Source of the DNA: Albula goreensis
Taxonomy: Eukaryota > Chordata > Actinopteri > Albuliformes > Albulidae
NCBI GenBank assembly: GCA_022829145.1
Contig: CM040746.1
Span: forward strand, 35,405,712 to 35,469,711
Length of the DNA stretch: 64,000 nucleotides
Direction: 5' to 3'
How positions within the stretch are numbered: position 1 is the stretch's first letter; every line of letters begins with the position of its first letter. The notes below the pieces were generated by a model. It saw only the letters and a program-made list of their open reading frames with translations, ran no database searches and was not told the DNA's origin. Made by a program: the position numbers and the translations under genes. This document shows, one piece after another, positions 22,049 to 33,457 of the stretch.

Positions 22049-24434
22049 CTGTACACTGCAGGCTGAGAGATTATGGTGCTTTGCAGTCTGCCGGCTCACT
22101 CCTCCTTGTTTGATGTTGAGGTAGAGCCCATCATGATTCACCAACCACCTGTTATATTCTGTTTGGCTAAGGAAGGTGGACTGTGCAGAGATGGCCTGCT
22201 ATCTGTTTGTGGACACTTCTGAGGGACTGCAGATGTGAATTAGCTCAAAAAGTAACTGTGGTAAAAGTGTTCCTGCAAGTTGTATGTAGTCCCTGCAAAA
22301 TAGACAAAAAAAACAACCACACAATTAGACTCTGATTTGTTCTGTTATGTTTGAACTGCCACAAGCATGGTGCTGTCCTGTTGGTGTTTGCTAGCATGTG
22401 GTTTATGATGCCAAAGGGTTGTAAAAGGCTAAGAGAGATAAGGGAGGGAATGCTGGGGATCTGCCACGGGGTGCCTATGTTATAAAGACATTCGTTCCTA
22501 ACTGCTTAACGCGACGCTAGTCGCTCATTAGACAGTTCAGCCTAAGCATCTGTGTCAGAAATGGTTTCCTCAAAACATAAATGATTCCAAGATAATGGGA
22601 CTATGGTCAGCACTTAAAAAAAAAAGATAAAAAAAATCTGTTACTGGAACACAGAATCCCCTTCAAACTGCACGAAGATATAAAATGTGCCTACAGTAAC
22701 TCCTGTGAACCTCAAGGAGCCGAAAAAATTACATTAAGTTGCATCATACACTTTGCTCTCCATACAGAGAGAAAGAGGGCAGGATGTGCACCAGCACGGC
22801 AACATTATATCATCAAATCTTTTTAACCGCTTTGATCAATTTAGATTAACATAATCCAGTCAGAAAATGCGCACGCATAAATATAATTCAAATTAGCAAG
22901 TACGAACTAAAGGATTAACATGCATCTGTTGGATCGACAGGCAGAAGTTACTAGAATGTATGAGGATCTCAGTGAGCATTAGACTACTTTTAAATCTGCA
23001 GAGACAGATAGGCAGGGGTGGGCGGGGCTACCACCTTGTTCTTTCAATCACTGACATGTTTGAATATGTAAATGATCTTGGGGGTGGGGGAGGGGGTGGT
23101 GCTGAGAGGCTCATCCAGTTAGCGCACTGTTTCGGTAACAGATCCAAACCGTGTCGATGTGTGGAAGGAAGGTCTGCAGTAAGTTCTTTTTCTATCATGG
23201 GACGCTGAATCACTAGGTTTCGGTTGGTGAGACGCTGGTGTCTCATTGGGCATCCGCGCTCAGTCTGCACGAGCTGCAAGGTAAATATCTCCCTCAGACT
23301 CAATGTCTGTCTGCAAGCTTCTGAGTTAAAGTCTGCACATTCATAAAGGCATGGATGTCTATAACTCTAAGTCTGCCAGTGAAGTTGCCAGTAGTGGTTG
23401 GTTAAATAATTTGCAGTGATTGGTAAACATCCTCTAACGCTTAATAAATACATATTTTTTTTATAGTGTGAATGGTTTTGAATCTCTGAGTCCCTGATCA
23501 TATTTAATGGAACAATAGCTACACCCATATTCATTTTAATGAGGCCTACAGTGTCATGGAATCAAAACTGAAACAGGTGATACATTGTCTTTGCTAGTGA
23601 CAAAGAAGACAATGCTTCCTTAAAATAGGAATTATGCAGTGCAAGTTAACAAGCAGTAAATATGTCAACTTGCGATGCTAAATAAGGTGCTCATTAGTTT
23701 TATCAGTCAAACATGCCAAGCTAAACACAAATTTTGACATTCAGAAACAGAGCAGATGTAGGACATTTCTAATTATGCTGACTCAAGGCGTCTTACGTGA
23801 ACACGTCCTTCCAGTCGCCCTTGCAACTGTGAAAATGCACACTTCATTCTACCAATGTCAGCGTCAGTCAGTGTAAATACCTGAATCTGCGCTGACATCA
23901 GGAGCCAGTATGGATCTTAAACGCATGTGTCAGGCATCCATAGCATAAGGATTAAAATCTTTGTATGCACTACTGGTGCCTGGCTCAGGTCACATAAAAC
24001 TCAAAACATGCTTGTTTAGGGTTCATTTCGGCTGAATATACTTCCTGATTTTACACAAAGAAATACTCATAAAATGGAGGGAAAGAATGATGACCATGGT
24101 ATTAAAGTGTTAAAAGAACTAGCTCAAATTGAGACTCCATTCATTTCAATAAGGAGCATCTCCTAATGTGCTGTGACATTATGAAGAGGATAGCTACCTT
24201 ACTTCTGCAGTGTAGGTAAGATGTCATGCAGTGTGGGAAATCGTATTCCGAAAAAGTCCAAAATTTTACTCTCAGCCAAGATACTCTGACGCACATTCTC
24301 TGACGCATATTCTCTGACAGCACTTTTCATCCTCGGACATTTGTCCAACACCGTTTTAAAACTGCAGGAGGAGATGCATCATGCTGACCGCAAGGTTCCT
24401 TTAAGAGACAGGGAATTAAGACAGAGTCAAGCCA
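22049..24434. other. Unique DNA, no gene supported
   Basis: G-rich runs lie at 23080-23099. Minus-strand frames over that point encode a poly-proline shadow of the G run. Several homeodomain-like words occur but no dense cluster was noted. No exon or RNA gene was recognised. Confidence 0.45.
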
Positions 24435-24586
24435 CAGCGCGAACGCCATTCCTGTTGGGCCCTTGAGCAAGGCCCCTAACCCCACATTGCTCCCAGGGGG
24501 GATTGGCCCTTGGCTTGCATAATCAACTGTAAGTCGCTTTGGATAAAAGCGTCGGCTAAATGATGATAATGCTAATGTAATGTAAG
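24435..24586 (+). mobile_element. V-SINE-type SINE, 3' part (L2-clade tail)
   Basis: The segment has the order typical of the common fish SINE tail: TTGGGCCCTTGAGCAAGGCCCCTAACC (split here: TTGGGCCCTTGAGC, then AAGGCCCCTAACC), a TTGCTCCCAGGG-like block, then GTAAGTCGCTTTGGATAAAA and GCGTCGGCTAAATG. It ends in AATGTAATGTAA. CGCTTT-GGATA-AAAGCG (24535-24551) forms the conserved 3' hairpin by which an L2-clade LINE reverse transcriptase recognises such RNAs (established for eel UnaL2-type elements). The tRNA-like 5' head is not visible, so the copy is 5'-truncated or too diverged upstream. Confidence 0.8.
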
Positions 24587-24854
24587 ATGCAGGAACTGCA
24601 TATTGCTTGTGTATCTTTTAGGATTGTGTGCGTGGGTGGTGTGGCGGGAGAAGCCGCGGTATCCCCTGTTTGGCGCAAACCCTCCCTGCCTCTAAGTGGC
24701 GATGAAATATAGATGTTGAAGTCTGGACAGTTGAGTGTTTCATCTCGTTCGCTGATACCATAAGGAAACCATTAATAGTGTCAGGGAGCATTAGCCATGC
24801 CACAGGAAGATAATTGGATATGAAAGTCTGACTGGCGGCACCTGCATGGAGTCC

Positions 24855-24860
24855 TGAGAG

Positions 24861-24908
<48 letters not shown>

Positions 24909-25069
24909 CAGACAGAGAGAACAGAAGATGGAGTGAGCAAGAGAGAGAACAAACTTCAGAAAAAAAACAGAAAAAAAGGAGGGAGAAAAAACAGTAAGCA
25001 AGTGAGATTGAGGAGGGAGAACGAGAGAGCAACCATGGAAGAGAAAGAGGAGGAGGGCGATAGAGAGAG

Positions 25070-25101
<32 letters not shown>

Positions 25102-25118
25102 CAGAGATCAGAGGGAAA
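24855..25118. repeat. Polypurine region with (GA)n at both ends
   Basis: The plus strand is almost purely purine for over 250 bp. It has a GA run at 24855-24900, mixed GA/A-rich sequence in the middle and another GA run at 25064-25102. Frames of 227, 91 and 83 codons on the minus strand are Ser/Leu-rich translations of this tract and not genes. Long polypurine-polypyrimidine DNA can form triplex (H-DNA); this is known behaviour, not observed here. Confidence 0.95.
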
Positions 25119-25730
25119 ACCCTCTGCCTGTTGCAGCTCCAGTTGTAATGGTGTAAGATGGCTCTTGTTTTTGTAAATTTGTAAATGTCGTACATTTTGA
25201 GGAGTAAGAAAACAGTGGGCCCATCTGTCACTGACTTGGTGACTTTCCTTACTCAGTTTATGTCTTCTCCTTTGTGTAGTTCTTATGCTCTCAGAGATCA
25301 ATTGTTGCTACCATATGATAGTCCTTTTTCTGAGAATCGTGGGCGTATAGAAGGTATACTTCAGTCTAATTATCAGTTGTTCTTAGTGGTAATCTGAGTG
25401 TGCCGTCGCGCGGGTGAAAGGGCATGAACCTGTGACATCGTATTAAGCGTAGCGTCGTGTTCCATCACAACATTGTTCTAAGTCACATGAGAGAGCAGTG
25501 CATCTCCGCTGCTTTAGATGAACACAATGAAATCAAACTAAAAAAATGCACTTTTGAGTCATTTCAGCTACTCCAGCACTCACAGGTAATGCATGCGCAG
25601 ATGTAGGAGCCGTGGATGTGATGGCACAGATGAATCAGACGTTTGTGATCAGGGTTGCTCCGGTTTCCACACTCACAGACGCTGTGTGACTGCAGTGTCT
25701 CTGTGCTTCTAGAAAATGTGACACCTCCGC

Positions 25731-25754
25731 TCTCTCTCTCTCTCTCTCTCTCTC
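25731..25754. repeat. (TC)n microsatellite
   Basis: Twelve TC units. Confidence 0.95.
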
Positions 25755-26282
25755 ACCTCTCAGAAATGGTTGCATTTCAACCCATTCTTTGTGTAAAATT
25801 AATTATTTAAAATTCATTCATATTGAAAAAGGTTTGAAAATGAGAAGTGTGATAATGATTTGTCTCTTCAGTTGTGTGTTTCAAAAAAAAAGAAAAAATA
25901 GAAACAAATCAATGTAAAAATGTCAATGTGTTATTCAATGAAGGAATGTTCATGCAAACAAGATGTATAAAAAGCGGTGAATAGTGGCAATGCTTGGTGT
26001 CTCACTAGTACCTGTTTTAAATTAAAAGACATGATTTGAATGCACTGTGGTAAAAAATGGAGACTGGAAAGAGAGATGGAACCAATGACTCAGGGAATAC
26101 AACACAGCTCTTATCATAATTATATTTTATATATAGAATTTATTGCTTCACAAACATTTCATTCAATGCTTATATGTGATTATTTACTTGTCAACATAAA
26201 TGCAATATGAAATCAGGGTAATCACTTTCAATGAAGAGTTCAAACTGTAGGAGTCTTCACACTTACAATCCATCAGTCTTAA
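25755..26282. other. A+T-rich DNA, nothing recognised
   Basis: No coherent coding frame, RNA gene or repeat was recognised; a short A run lies at 25886-25895. Confidence 0.5.
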
Positions 26283-26420
26283 CGCGCCCCCAAAAGCAAA
26301 GCAGAGGGACGAATAAGCATGGCGACTGGAGTCAAGGCAGCAGTGCCTGGTACACCTGTTGCTATGACACCAGCATCTTCCGTGGTAACCACCCCTGACG
26401 TTGCTGTGTTTGTTCTGCAG

Positions 26421-26480
26421 AATCAGAGTCAGACTCCGGACAAGTCATTCAGCTCTGCCCCTCCCACATGTCCGCATAAG
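26421..26480 (+). other. Candidate small exon (60 nt) with splice-like borders
   Basis: TGTTTGTTCTGCAG directly precedes the segment and AAG|GTGAGT, a perfect donor consensus, follows it. The enclosed length is 60 nt, divisible by three. The frame that starts at its first base is open and would give 20 residues beginning NQSQTPDKSF and ending PPTCPHK. The same frame is open from 26283 to 26543, so an ATG at 26319 could also precede it. I recognise no protein family. The upstream pyrimidine tract is modest, so this could be chance. A cryptic or alternative exon of a large surrounding gene is the most interesting reading. Confidence 0.25.
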
Positions 26481-26634
26481 GTGAGTACCTCTGAATATTT
26501 CATTGAACTCATGAGTTTGATACTATATTTAATCCAAATATAATCAATAACAGTGATAATTAGGGTTATGTGATGCCACATATCATCCATTCAAGAGTAA
26601 TTTATGCTCATACTCCTTTAAGTTTTATTATTAT

Positions 26635-26693
26635 TATTATTTATTATTAATAATAATAATTATAATAATAATAGTAATAATAATAATAATAAT
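26635..26693. repeat. (ATT)n / (AAT)n microsatellite
   Basis: ATT triplets change to AAT triplets with a few interruptions. Confidence 0.95.
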
Positions 26694-26754
26694 GCTTGCA
26701 TATACATTAAGCATCTGTGATTCAACCGATTCACGACCAAGAGATATGTACCAC

Positions 26755-26773
26755 AAAAAAAAAAAAAAAAAAA
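26755..26773. repeat. Poly-A tract
   Basis: A run of 19 A. Confidence 0.95.
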
Positions 26774-27819
26774 TTGTATCTTTTTGTTTTCCCAGTTATT
26801 TACCAATGAAGATTAGCTTGGATCACATTTCGTTTTGGGTTGATTACACAGAGTATCAGGTGGGGAATAGAAAGGATTCATTCACAGTCATCAATAGCCA
26901 GACAGGATGTTGAGCCAAGACAATGGAGTTGATTACTGTACTGCTGTGAGCCATGGGAATGTGAAAGATAGCAGGGAGCGGGAGCGTGGGCTAAACATCT
27001 CAGCAGATTTGTGGAAGGTCCTGTACCACAGTGCCCTTGTCGATAGGCAGGGAAATTGTAGCCCATCAAAGCCGCTGTCGGCAGTAACTGCTTTTCCCCA
27101 GAGGTTTCCCTTGCAAGTGCTAAGCAGACCAAGGCCCCGTGACTGTGGACATGCAGACTTGATGGTATGGATTCTGGAGGATACTGACATATTCTGTATG
27201 AGAGTTCAACAGGCATGTGGAGCCATTGTAGAAAATTAAATGTCATCAACACTTGAACTCAGCACAAGAGCTGAATGAGGTCTTGGGTTTTGGAACCTTG
27301 AGCTTCACCTTGGTCAGACAGCCATGTCACTTTTCATGAGGTGTACTTTGTGGCAGTTTGCCCCCAGCCATGTTAAACACGCCCCCATTTTAAGCATCCA
27401 AGGCTTGGAAGAAAACAGGTTAAAGAGTGAATGGAATGAGATAATTAAAAGTGAAGGCATATGATAATCTGCAAAAAAGGATTGAAATTCTTTATGTAAT
27501 CAGAACAGTGCATCATTTGCCTCTAAAAACAAAGCTGACAGTGATAACCGAGGGAAATAGAACTGTCCTTGAGCTGCGTACGAACCGATTTGCCTCTTGC
27601 CTTCCTCAGGCTGCTGTCTGTAAATGTGCTAAATAGCAACTTCTAAACTTGAAAAGTTTCCATTTCAGCAACCTCAACGTGTTAAAGTGTTTGTGTGTCC
27701 TTTTACGGTTGACTAGCGGGTCAATGGGAATAGCATGGCACTTTGTAAGAGGGAAGAGGCACAGTATCACGTCTGAGTGCCTGTTAGCAAGTGGTCAACA
27801 CAGATACTGTCTGGAGACG
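26774..27819. other. Unique DNA with overlapping open frames, no gene supported
   Basis: Frames of 110 codons (26907-27239, plus) and 124 and 85 codons (minus) cover the same bases. They cannot all be real and none has a domain. Splice-bounded structure was not found. Confidence 0.4.
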
Positions 27820-28270
27820 GTGGTCAGTGCATTACGGGGCTCCGCAACACTCCCCTGATTCGCTCCCGGCGAGTCTTCGCCATCACAGGCTGCTGCCGCT
27901 GCCGCCGCAGCAGAAACCTTTTCTCCGTCGCAGCGGCCAAACAACTGCAAGATGACATTCCTCTTCATTGTGAAATCATATAAAAATGTAATCATCTCCC
28001 CCGTTCTGAACGAGTCAACACGGGTAAAGGAAAAAAAAAAAAAAAGAAAAGGAGGCTTTAATTGCCACCGAGTCCTTCATATGAACCCGAACTGCTCCCA
28101 TTAAGATCACCTCTAATGAGGTGTTCAGAGGAACGACGGCGCAGTCTGGGCACGCTCACGCATCGTCCGAGCTGCCAGATATCGTCCTTGGAATTTAAGG
28201 AGCGTTGCAAGTTCTCCCACGTTATCTTCATCTCATCTGGAAACAACTGGTCTGGACTGGCGTAATGATT
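27820..28270. promoter_or_regulatory. Candidate conserved noncoding element with ZEB-type paired E2-boxes
   Basis: A CpG-richer island follows A+T-rich DNA. It includes a GCTGCCGCTGCCGCCGCAGC stretch (27890-27909), a short poly-A run (28031-28045), TTTAATTGCC (about 28057-28066) and the perfect inverted pair CACCTC-TAAT-GAGGTG at 28108-28123. Two facing CACCT boxes are the kind of bipartite site recognised by ZEB1/ZEB2 (family knowledge). No coding frame is convincing. It may be an enhancer or silencer; conservation was not tested. Confidence 0.4.
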
Positions 28271-28701
28271 GGATGCCAAGCTTTTGCAATTATGTTAACA
28301 TTTTTTTTCCCCCTTCAACCGGCAGAACATTGTCTCTTTCTGGTGGACTCACATTAGTGTCTATAATCTGCAGCAAACCGATATACACATAATATGCACT
28401 GAAAGCACTGGTGCCGTACAATAATAATTTGGGATGATATGCAGTTCAGAATGAATGGACAGGGCTACATTGGTGAATATGACAAGATAACAAACACAGA
28501 GTTTATATGTAATAAAATATTTATAATAAGCATGCCTTCATATGCCTGGCAACAGGGAATACTTTTTTTTTTTTTTCTTCTCAGTTTTAATGTATGCATC
28601 TAAACTTAAAAGGAGCTTTGTGTTAATTAATTAATGGACAGGAGGTTTTTGAGGAGTCAGTAGCACAGTTTCCCTTTAAAGCATGTAAAAATGATCACAC
28701 A
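28271..28701. other. A+T-rich DNA, nothing recognised
   Basis: Contains T runs (28303-28310, 28563-28576) and no supported gene or repeat family. Confidence 0.5.

Positions 28702-28732
<31 letters not shown>
28702..28732. repeat. (ATT)n microsatellite
   Basis: About ten ATT units. Confidence 0.96.
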
Positions 28733-28734
<2 letters not shown>

Positions 28735-28938
28735 TTGTCAAAAAGAGAGCATGACAGAGAAAAAAAAGATAGACCAAAATCGGGAGAGATAAAGAGAGAG
28801 AGAGCGAGTGAGACAGGAAGAGGGAGAGTGAGAGGGAGACTAAGAGGCAGAGAAAGAGAGAGAGAGAGTAAGACAGGCATAGAGAGAGAGAGAGAGAGTA
28901 AGACAGGCATAGAGAGAGAGAGAGAGAGTAAGACAGGC

Positions 28939-28976
<38 letters not shown>

Positions 28977-29113
28977 AGACAGGCATAGAGAGAGAGAGTA
29001 AGACAGGCATAGAGAGAGAGAGAGAGAGTAAGACAGGCATAGATCGAGAGAGAGAGAGAAAGAGAGAGTAAGACAGGCATAGAGAGCAAGAGAGAGAGAG
29101 CGAGAAGGAGGGG
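28735..29113. repeat. Polypurine minisatellite: (GA)n blocks joined by a 14-bp spacer
   Basis: The plus strand is nearly all purine for about 380 bp. Between 28868 and 29080 the spacer AGTAAGACAGGCAT occurs seven times, separated by GA runs of varying length, so the array is a GA microsatellite with a captured, co-amplified spacer. Minus-strand frames of 137, 174 and 346 codons rich in Leu/Ser are translations of it and not genes. Confidence 0.95.
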
Positions 29114-29290
29114 GGAGAGCTAAATGTAAGTAATTGCACATGGTGGCGTGTCGTGCATGGGCCAGATTCTGCTGTGCCGGGACCAGACTGAGGATGATTA
29201 AGCGGCAGCCCAAGTGGGCCGGCAGCTCCTTCTCCCCGGAGTCCCCTGTCTCCATGGCAATCCCACTCCAGTGGCTGCTCTTTACATTTG

Positions 29291-29660
29291 TGCACTCCCA
29301 GGGACCTGTGCAGTGTGAGAGTCCTCACTGAACACACGACGCACACTCTCAGTCCAGTCCACTGCACTCCCAGGGACCTGTGCAGTGTGAGAGTCCTCAC
29401 TGAACACATGATGCACACTCTCAGTCCAGTCCACTGCACTCCCAGGGACCTGTGCAGTGTGAGAGTCCTCACTGAACACACGATGCACACTCTCAGTCCA
29501 GTCCACTGCACTCCCAGGGACCTGTGCAGTGTGAGAGTCCTCACTGACCACATGATGCACACTCTCAGTCCAGTCCACTGCACTCCCAGGGACCTGTGCA
29601 GTGTGAGAGTCCTCACTGACCACACGCTGCACGGCCCACGGTCGCAGTTCAGTCCACTGT
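29291..29660. repeat. Minisatellite C: 72-bp unit, about five copies
   Basis: Units start at 29291, 29363, 29435, 29507 and 29579. Each contains TGCACTCCCAGGGACCTGTG, GTGAGAGTCCTCACTGA and ACTCTCAGTCCAGTCCACTG. Copies differ mainly at AACACACGATGC versus ACCACATGATGC. The last copy is diverged after about 29630. Because 72 is divisible by three, several frames stay open across the array on both strands (116, 135 and part of a 346-codon frame) without being genes. GTGAG-AGTC-CTCAC is a small inverted repeat within each unit. Confidence 0.97.
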
Positions 29661-29799
29661 GCACGCAGGCGTCATCAGAATCACTGGGGGACTGAGGGCT
29701 CGAGTCCAGACAGGGCTGTCTGATGTGGGCCGATTCAGCAGGCTGGTCTTTAAGAGTGTCTGTTACACCCTCAGCAGGGCCACTATGACTATTCCTGAA

Positions 29800-29840
29800 A
29801 CTAAATAAATAAATAAATGCATAAAAAATAAATAAAATAC
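29800..29840. repeat. (AAAT)n-rich stretch
   Basis: AAATAAATAAATAAAT near 29800-29817 is followed by more AAATA words. Confidence 0.85.
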
Positions 29841-31988
29841 TTCTTGGATGGAGGTTTGATGAGGGTGCAAGACCAAACAACGCAGAGCTGTGAATGCTGT
29901 GTGTGTTTGCTGGCCGACAGATCCACGCCGAAGCTACTTTGTGTTGTCTGTACCTCTATGCTGGAGTGCGAAAACCAGGCAGATGGAGCAGGATTTCGTT
30001 TCTCCCTCCCTGTGAGTGGCGCATGCTGAAATTCCTGGCACTGACAGGCGATCCAAAATTGGTGCGGCGAACACGCAACCTCACGCACCCTTGGGGCGGA
30101 CCCTCCTTAGTGATGTCATTCGTCCCCACATCCATGCTCTCTCCTCCTCACACCTCAGTTCACAGACCGCAGGCTCTGTCCAAATAATCTTACAGTGACA
30201 GTATGAAATCATCGGTTCACTGTGCAAGGAGTTTAGCATTAGACTATAAACTCTTCTAACTGTAGTCAGTATAGTAGTCAAGATGTTAAGATTGTAGTGC
30301 TATTTCTGTCATGAGTCATCCAGGACACAGGTTTGCTCTGTAACTGCTCTAGGTGCTAAGTAAAATAGTCAAACATGGGGTGCCACACAGGACACCATAA
30401 AATTCTCATCTACTGTGCAGGTCCTGCAGACGTTTCCCATCTTCACATCTCCTGATATCTATGGTAAAAAAAGGAAGTAAACAGGAAATGCATATGCAGT
30501 TGGAAAAGGTCATTCCTGGCTCCTGAGTGCCAGCCTACACTCCAGCTGTCGCCTGTGTGCACAGCATTCCCACATCAAACATGGAAAGGTATTACGGGAT
30601 GGCAGCAGGCCGTGCCATACGGTAGAACATATGATACACAGCTCTTCCATTGCTCCGTGCACCCATCGTCTTCCTTGGCTCCATGCAGATACTATTTTTT
30701 TTCCCTCTAGATCCTGCAACGTCAGCCTTACGTTTGACACCATGCTCCCTCACCGCGGTGTGAATGGCATGTTTTAGAACTCACACATGAAAAGACCCCC
30801 AAAAAAATCCATTTAAAATGAGATAACCAGATGTTCAAAGTTGCTGGTGCCAACATAACAAAAGTGCTTTTCAGTTCTATCAGAATGGCAAAGTAGTTTA
30901 CACTTTTTTTTTTTTCAAGCTTATACCACAAATTTACAAAGAGTAACACATTACAGGAATACTTTCATTCCTCTCTCCCTCTGTTCTCATGAACATGTGC
31001 ACCATAGTTGGATATAGAAAAGAAGCAAAGATGCCTATTCAAATAAAAATTATTAAATCTGAAGATGCATATCTAAATTAAATAATTTCAGAAAAATGTA
31101 ACCAAGGCGACAATAATTAAATCGTGTATTTCTAGTTTCGGCATCCTAATATAGTTAATGTTTTTTTTTTTTTTTTCTCGATGAGTAGTCCTACATGGAT
31201 GTGTAATTACTGTACTTCCGATATTGTCAGCACGCCTGCAGTTCTGTGCTGTCAGAAGTATGCCCTTTCAGAACCAGAGGACTGCTAATGTGTAAACACC
31301 TCTCATTACTCACAACACCCACTGTGGCTCATAATATGTATTAAATACAAATTTGGACTGACCCTCATTATACATCAAACAATACCACAAACAGTCAAGC
31401 AATCAAAAAATATCTGCTGTTGTTCAGATATGATAGAACTATTTAACTATTACAGATTACATCTGCACTTTTAAAAATCTGCAAAATTTATTTTGTTCCC
31501 TAATTTCACTAATATCACATTATTCATTAAATATCTACAAATTGTCTGATTTCTGTCATTAATTAGGCCAGGCTGTTGTTTTGTTAAGTGAGACAAAATA
31601 TAAAGAAGAATATTGGCTCAAACAAATAAAATGAATATTTTATATTCTTACACTTTTAAATCACATTTTGACACTTTTTTGCAAACCCTTATCCAGTGTG
31701 AAACAGTTTACAGCGTATGATAAGTTTGTATCTTATGTATCTATTTCTACACTCTCCAATAGGGCAGCACCAGCAACAGTGCTTGTCTGGGTTTTTGTAT
31801 ATGCAACTGGATATCTGTGTTTATTTATAAAAATCACATTGACCAGCATAAACTGAGCTAAGGGAGACCCATATAGATGCCTCCTATGAAAAAAAAAAAC
31901 CCAGGTGACCAGGTGACTGAGACGGATATCGATCCTCAGAGGGATAACAATGAATTAATAATGGCATAACTTAAGGTGATTGCAGGTG
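29841..31988. other. Unique DNA, no gene supported
   Basis: Overlapping frames of 60-97 codons on both strands between 29801 and 30281 exclude each other. The remainder is A+T-rich with T runs at 30905-30915 and 31161-31176. No repeat family was recognised. Confidence 0.45.
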
Positions 31989-31990
31989 AT

Positions 31991-32074
<84 letters not shown>

Positions 32075-32080
32075 GTGTGA

Positions 32081-32127
<47 letters not shown>
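31989..32127. repeat. Compound (TG)n-(GA)n microsatellite
   Basis: A TG run (from about 31989 to 32084, with a few changes) passes directly into a GA run (32085-32127). The first part can adopt Z-DNA and the second a triplex; this is known behaviour of such sequences. Confidence 0.98.
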
Positions 32128-32129
<2 letters not shown>

Positions 32130-32149
32130 CTGAAGGTCATAAAGTTTTG

Positions 32150-32660
32150 TCAATTCTGTAGTTGTTCGCTGTTACTGGGGATCGTTGGCCAGCAGTAACC
32201 TTTGCGGTATGACAAGAGCACCCCTCCATGTTGCTAAAGCCAGCACACTGCCTTGTGGGCAGCAGAGAGGCTGTCAACAAAGTAACAGCTACATCTGGCT
32301 CACAACAGAGCAAAGACGCTGTTGCTCGTAAGGGCCGGGCGCGGAGCGCAGTAAACGGGATATTGCACACTCTTCCAATTTGGCAAATCGCATCAACTCC
32401 ACTGCTGCCATGGCGACTACTATTTTTATTTGTGACCTAAAAGCCATTGCCTCCCATTAATCACAAAGCCTTGTCTTATGTTAATGTTTTGTCCATTTCC
32501 TTTAGCCTAATTGGCTCAGAGGTGTCATTTCTTTACAGGCCCATTAAAAGCGAGCCTGACCACAGTGCACTGCCTTTATAGGGTCGCACCTTCCAAGGTC
32601 CTGTGGTCATGTTCGACCCTGCTAATGAAAAGATGAGTGGAATTCTAACCATGCTTGTAC
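32150..32660. promoter_or_regulatory. Candidate noncoding regulatory island
   Basis: It begins just after the TG/GA array. It has a CpG cluster at 32325-32360 (GGGCCGGGCGCGGAGCGCAG), GCCATGGCGAC (32407-32417), CCCATTAATCAC (32454-32465), GCCTAATTGGC (32505-32515, a perfect inverted repeat GCC-AATT-like core) and CCATTAAAAG. The density of distinct words and the absence of repeats fit an enhancer. A 70-codon and a 77-codon frame on opposite strands have no domain. Confidence 0.35.
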
Positions 32661-33457
32661 AGCAGTAAACAAAGCAACTAGATGATTTATAACCAGGGAA
32701 CCAGAGAAATTGCTGTGATATTTTTCATATTAAACACATTCCACTGTTCAAATACTTATGCTGATTTTATGCTGCAGTTGGGACAGGGTGGTGGAGAATA
32801 CTAATATTTCTTAACTCATGTACATCTGAATGGGATTCTTGTATACCATATATTGTATTAGAAAAATTATGATTCTTGTTTTAGTACTTATTGCACGAGG
32901 TGTTTGAACAGCACATTCTAAATATCACAACAATACACCATTTATCTGGTAATTATTATAGAAACTAAACCCAGAGAGAAAATGAAAGTAAGCCTGAAAT
33001 TCCCACCTCTGCACAATGCTTTCTTAAGAACCAGTTGGCTCTTAAGACCGTGGGTGTGAGAGTTTAAGTAAATGTTTAAGTACTATCTAATGAGAGATTT
33101 TCTGATGACTCGCATCCAGTTAATTAAGCCAAAAATAAGTCCTGACTTCTTTGATGAGGAATAATTAGGCAAAATGCTGTGGAGTACAGACACAGACTCC
33201 CCTCCATCTGGAAGTCCTTGGGTTCCTTTCCACACTCCTGGCATCTCCTCCGCTAGTTCTGGGGAGCTGCTGTGCGACTGTATTTCCATTCACCTGAGAT
33301 GCTGATAATGCAAGGCGTTGTCCTCTTGACTCACTTCCTTTGAATGGATATGCTGGCAATTCCAACAGTCAAAACCTGGATTTTTTTTCAATCTCAAAGA
33401 AATGGAACCGTTTACAAAGGAAGTTAGCCAGAAAGGTAGCTGTCTATCAATGTGTTA
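32661..33457. other. Unique DNA, nothing recognised
   Basis: Mostly A+T-rich. Minus-strand frames at 33083-33365 overlap each other and show no domain. Confidence 0.45.

Noticed and set aside
24618..25301. 227-codon minus-strand open frame
   Set aside because: Its middle is a translation of a polypurine tract (Ser/Leu runs) and its ends show no domain.
28840..29880. 346-codon minus-strand open frame
   Set aside because: It runs through the (GA)n minisatellite and the 72-bp tandem repeat; the translation is repetitive and other frames on both strands stay open over the same array.
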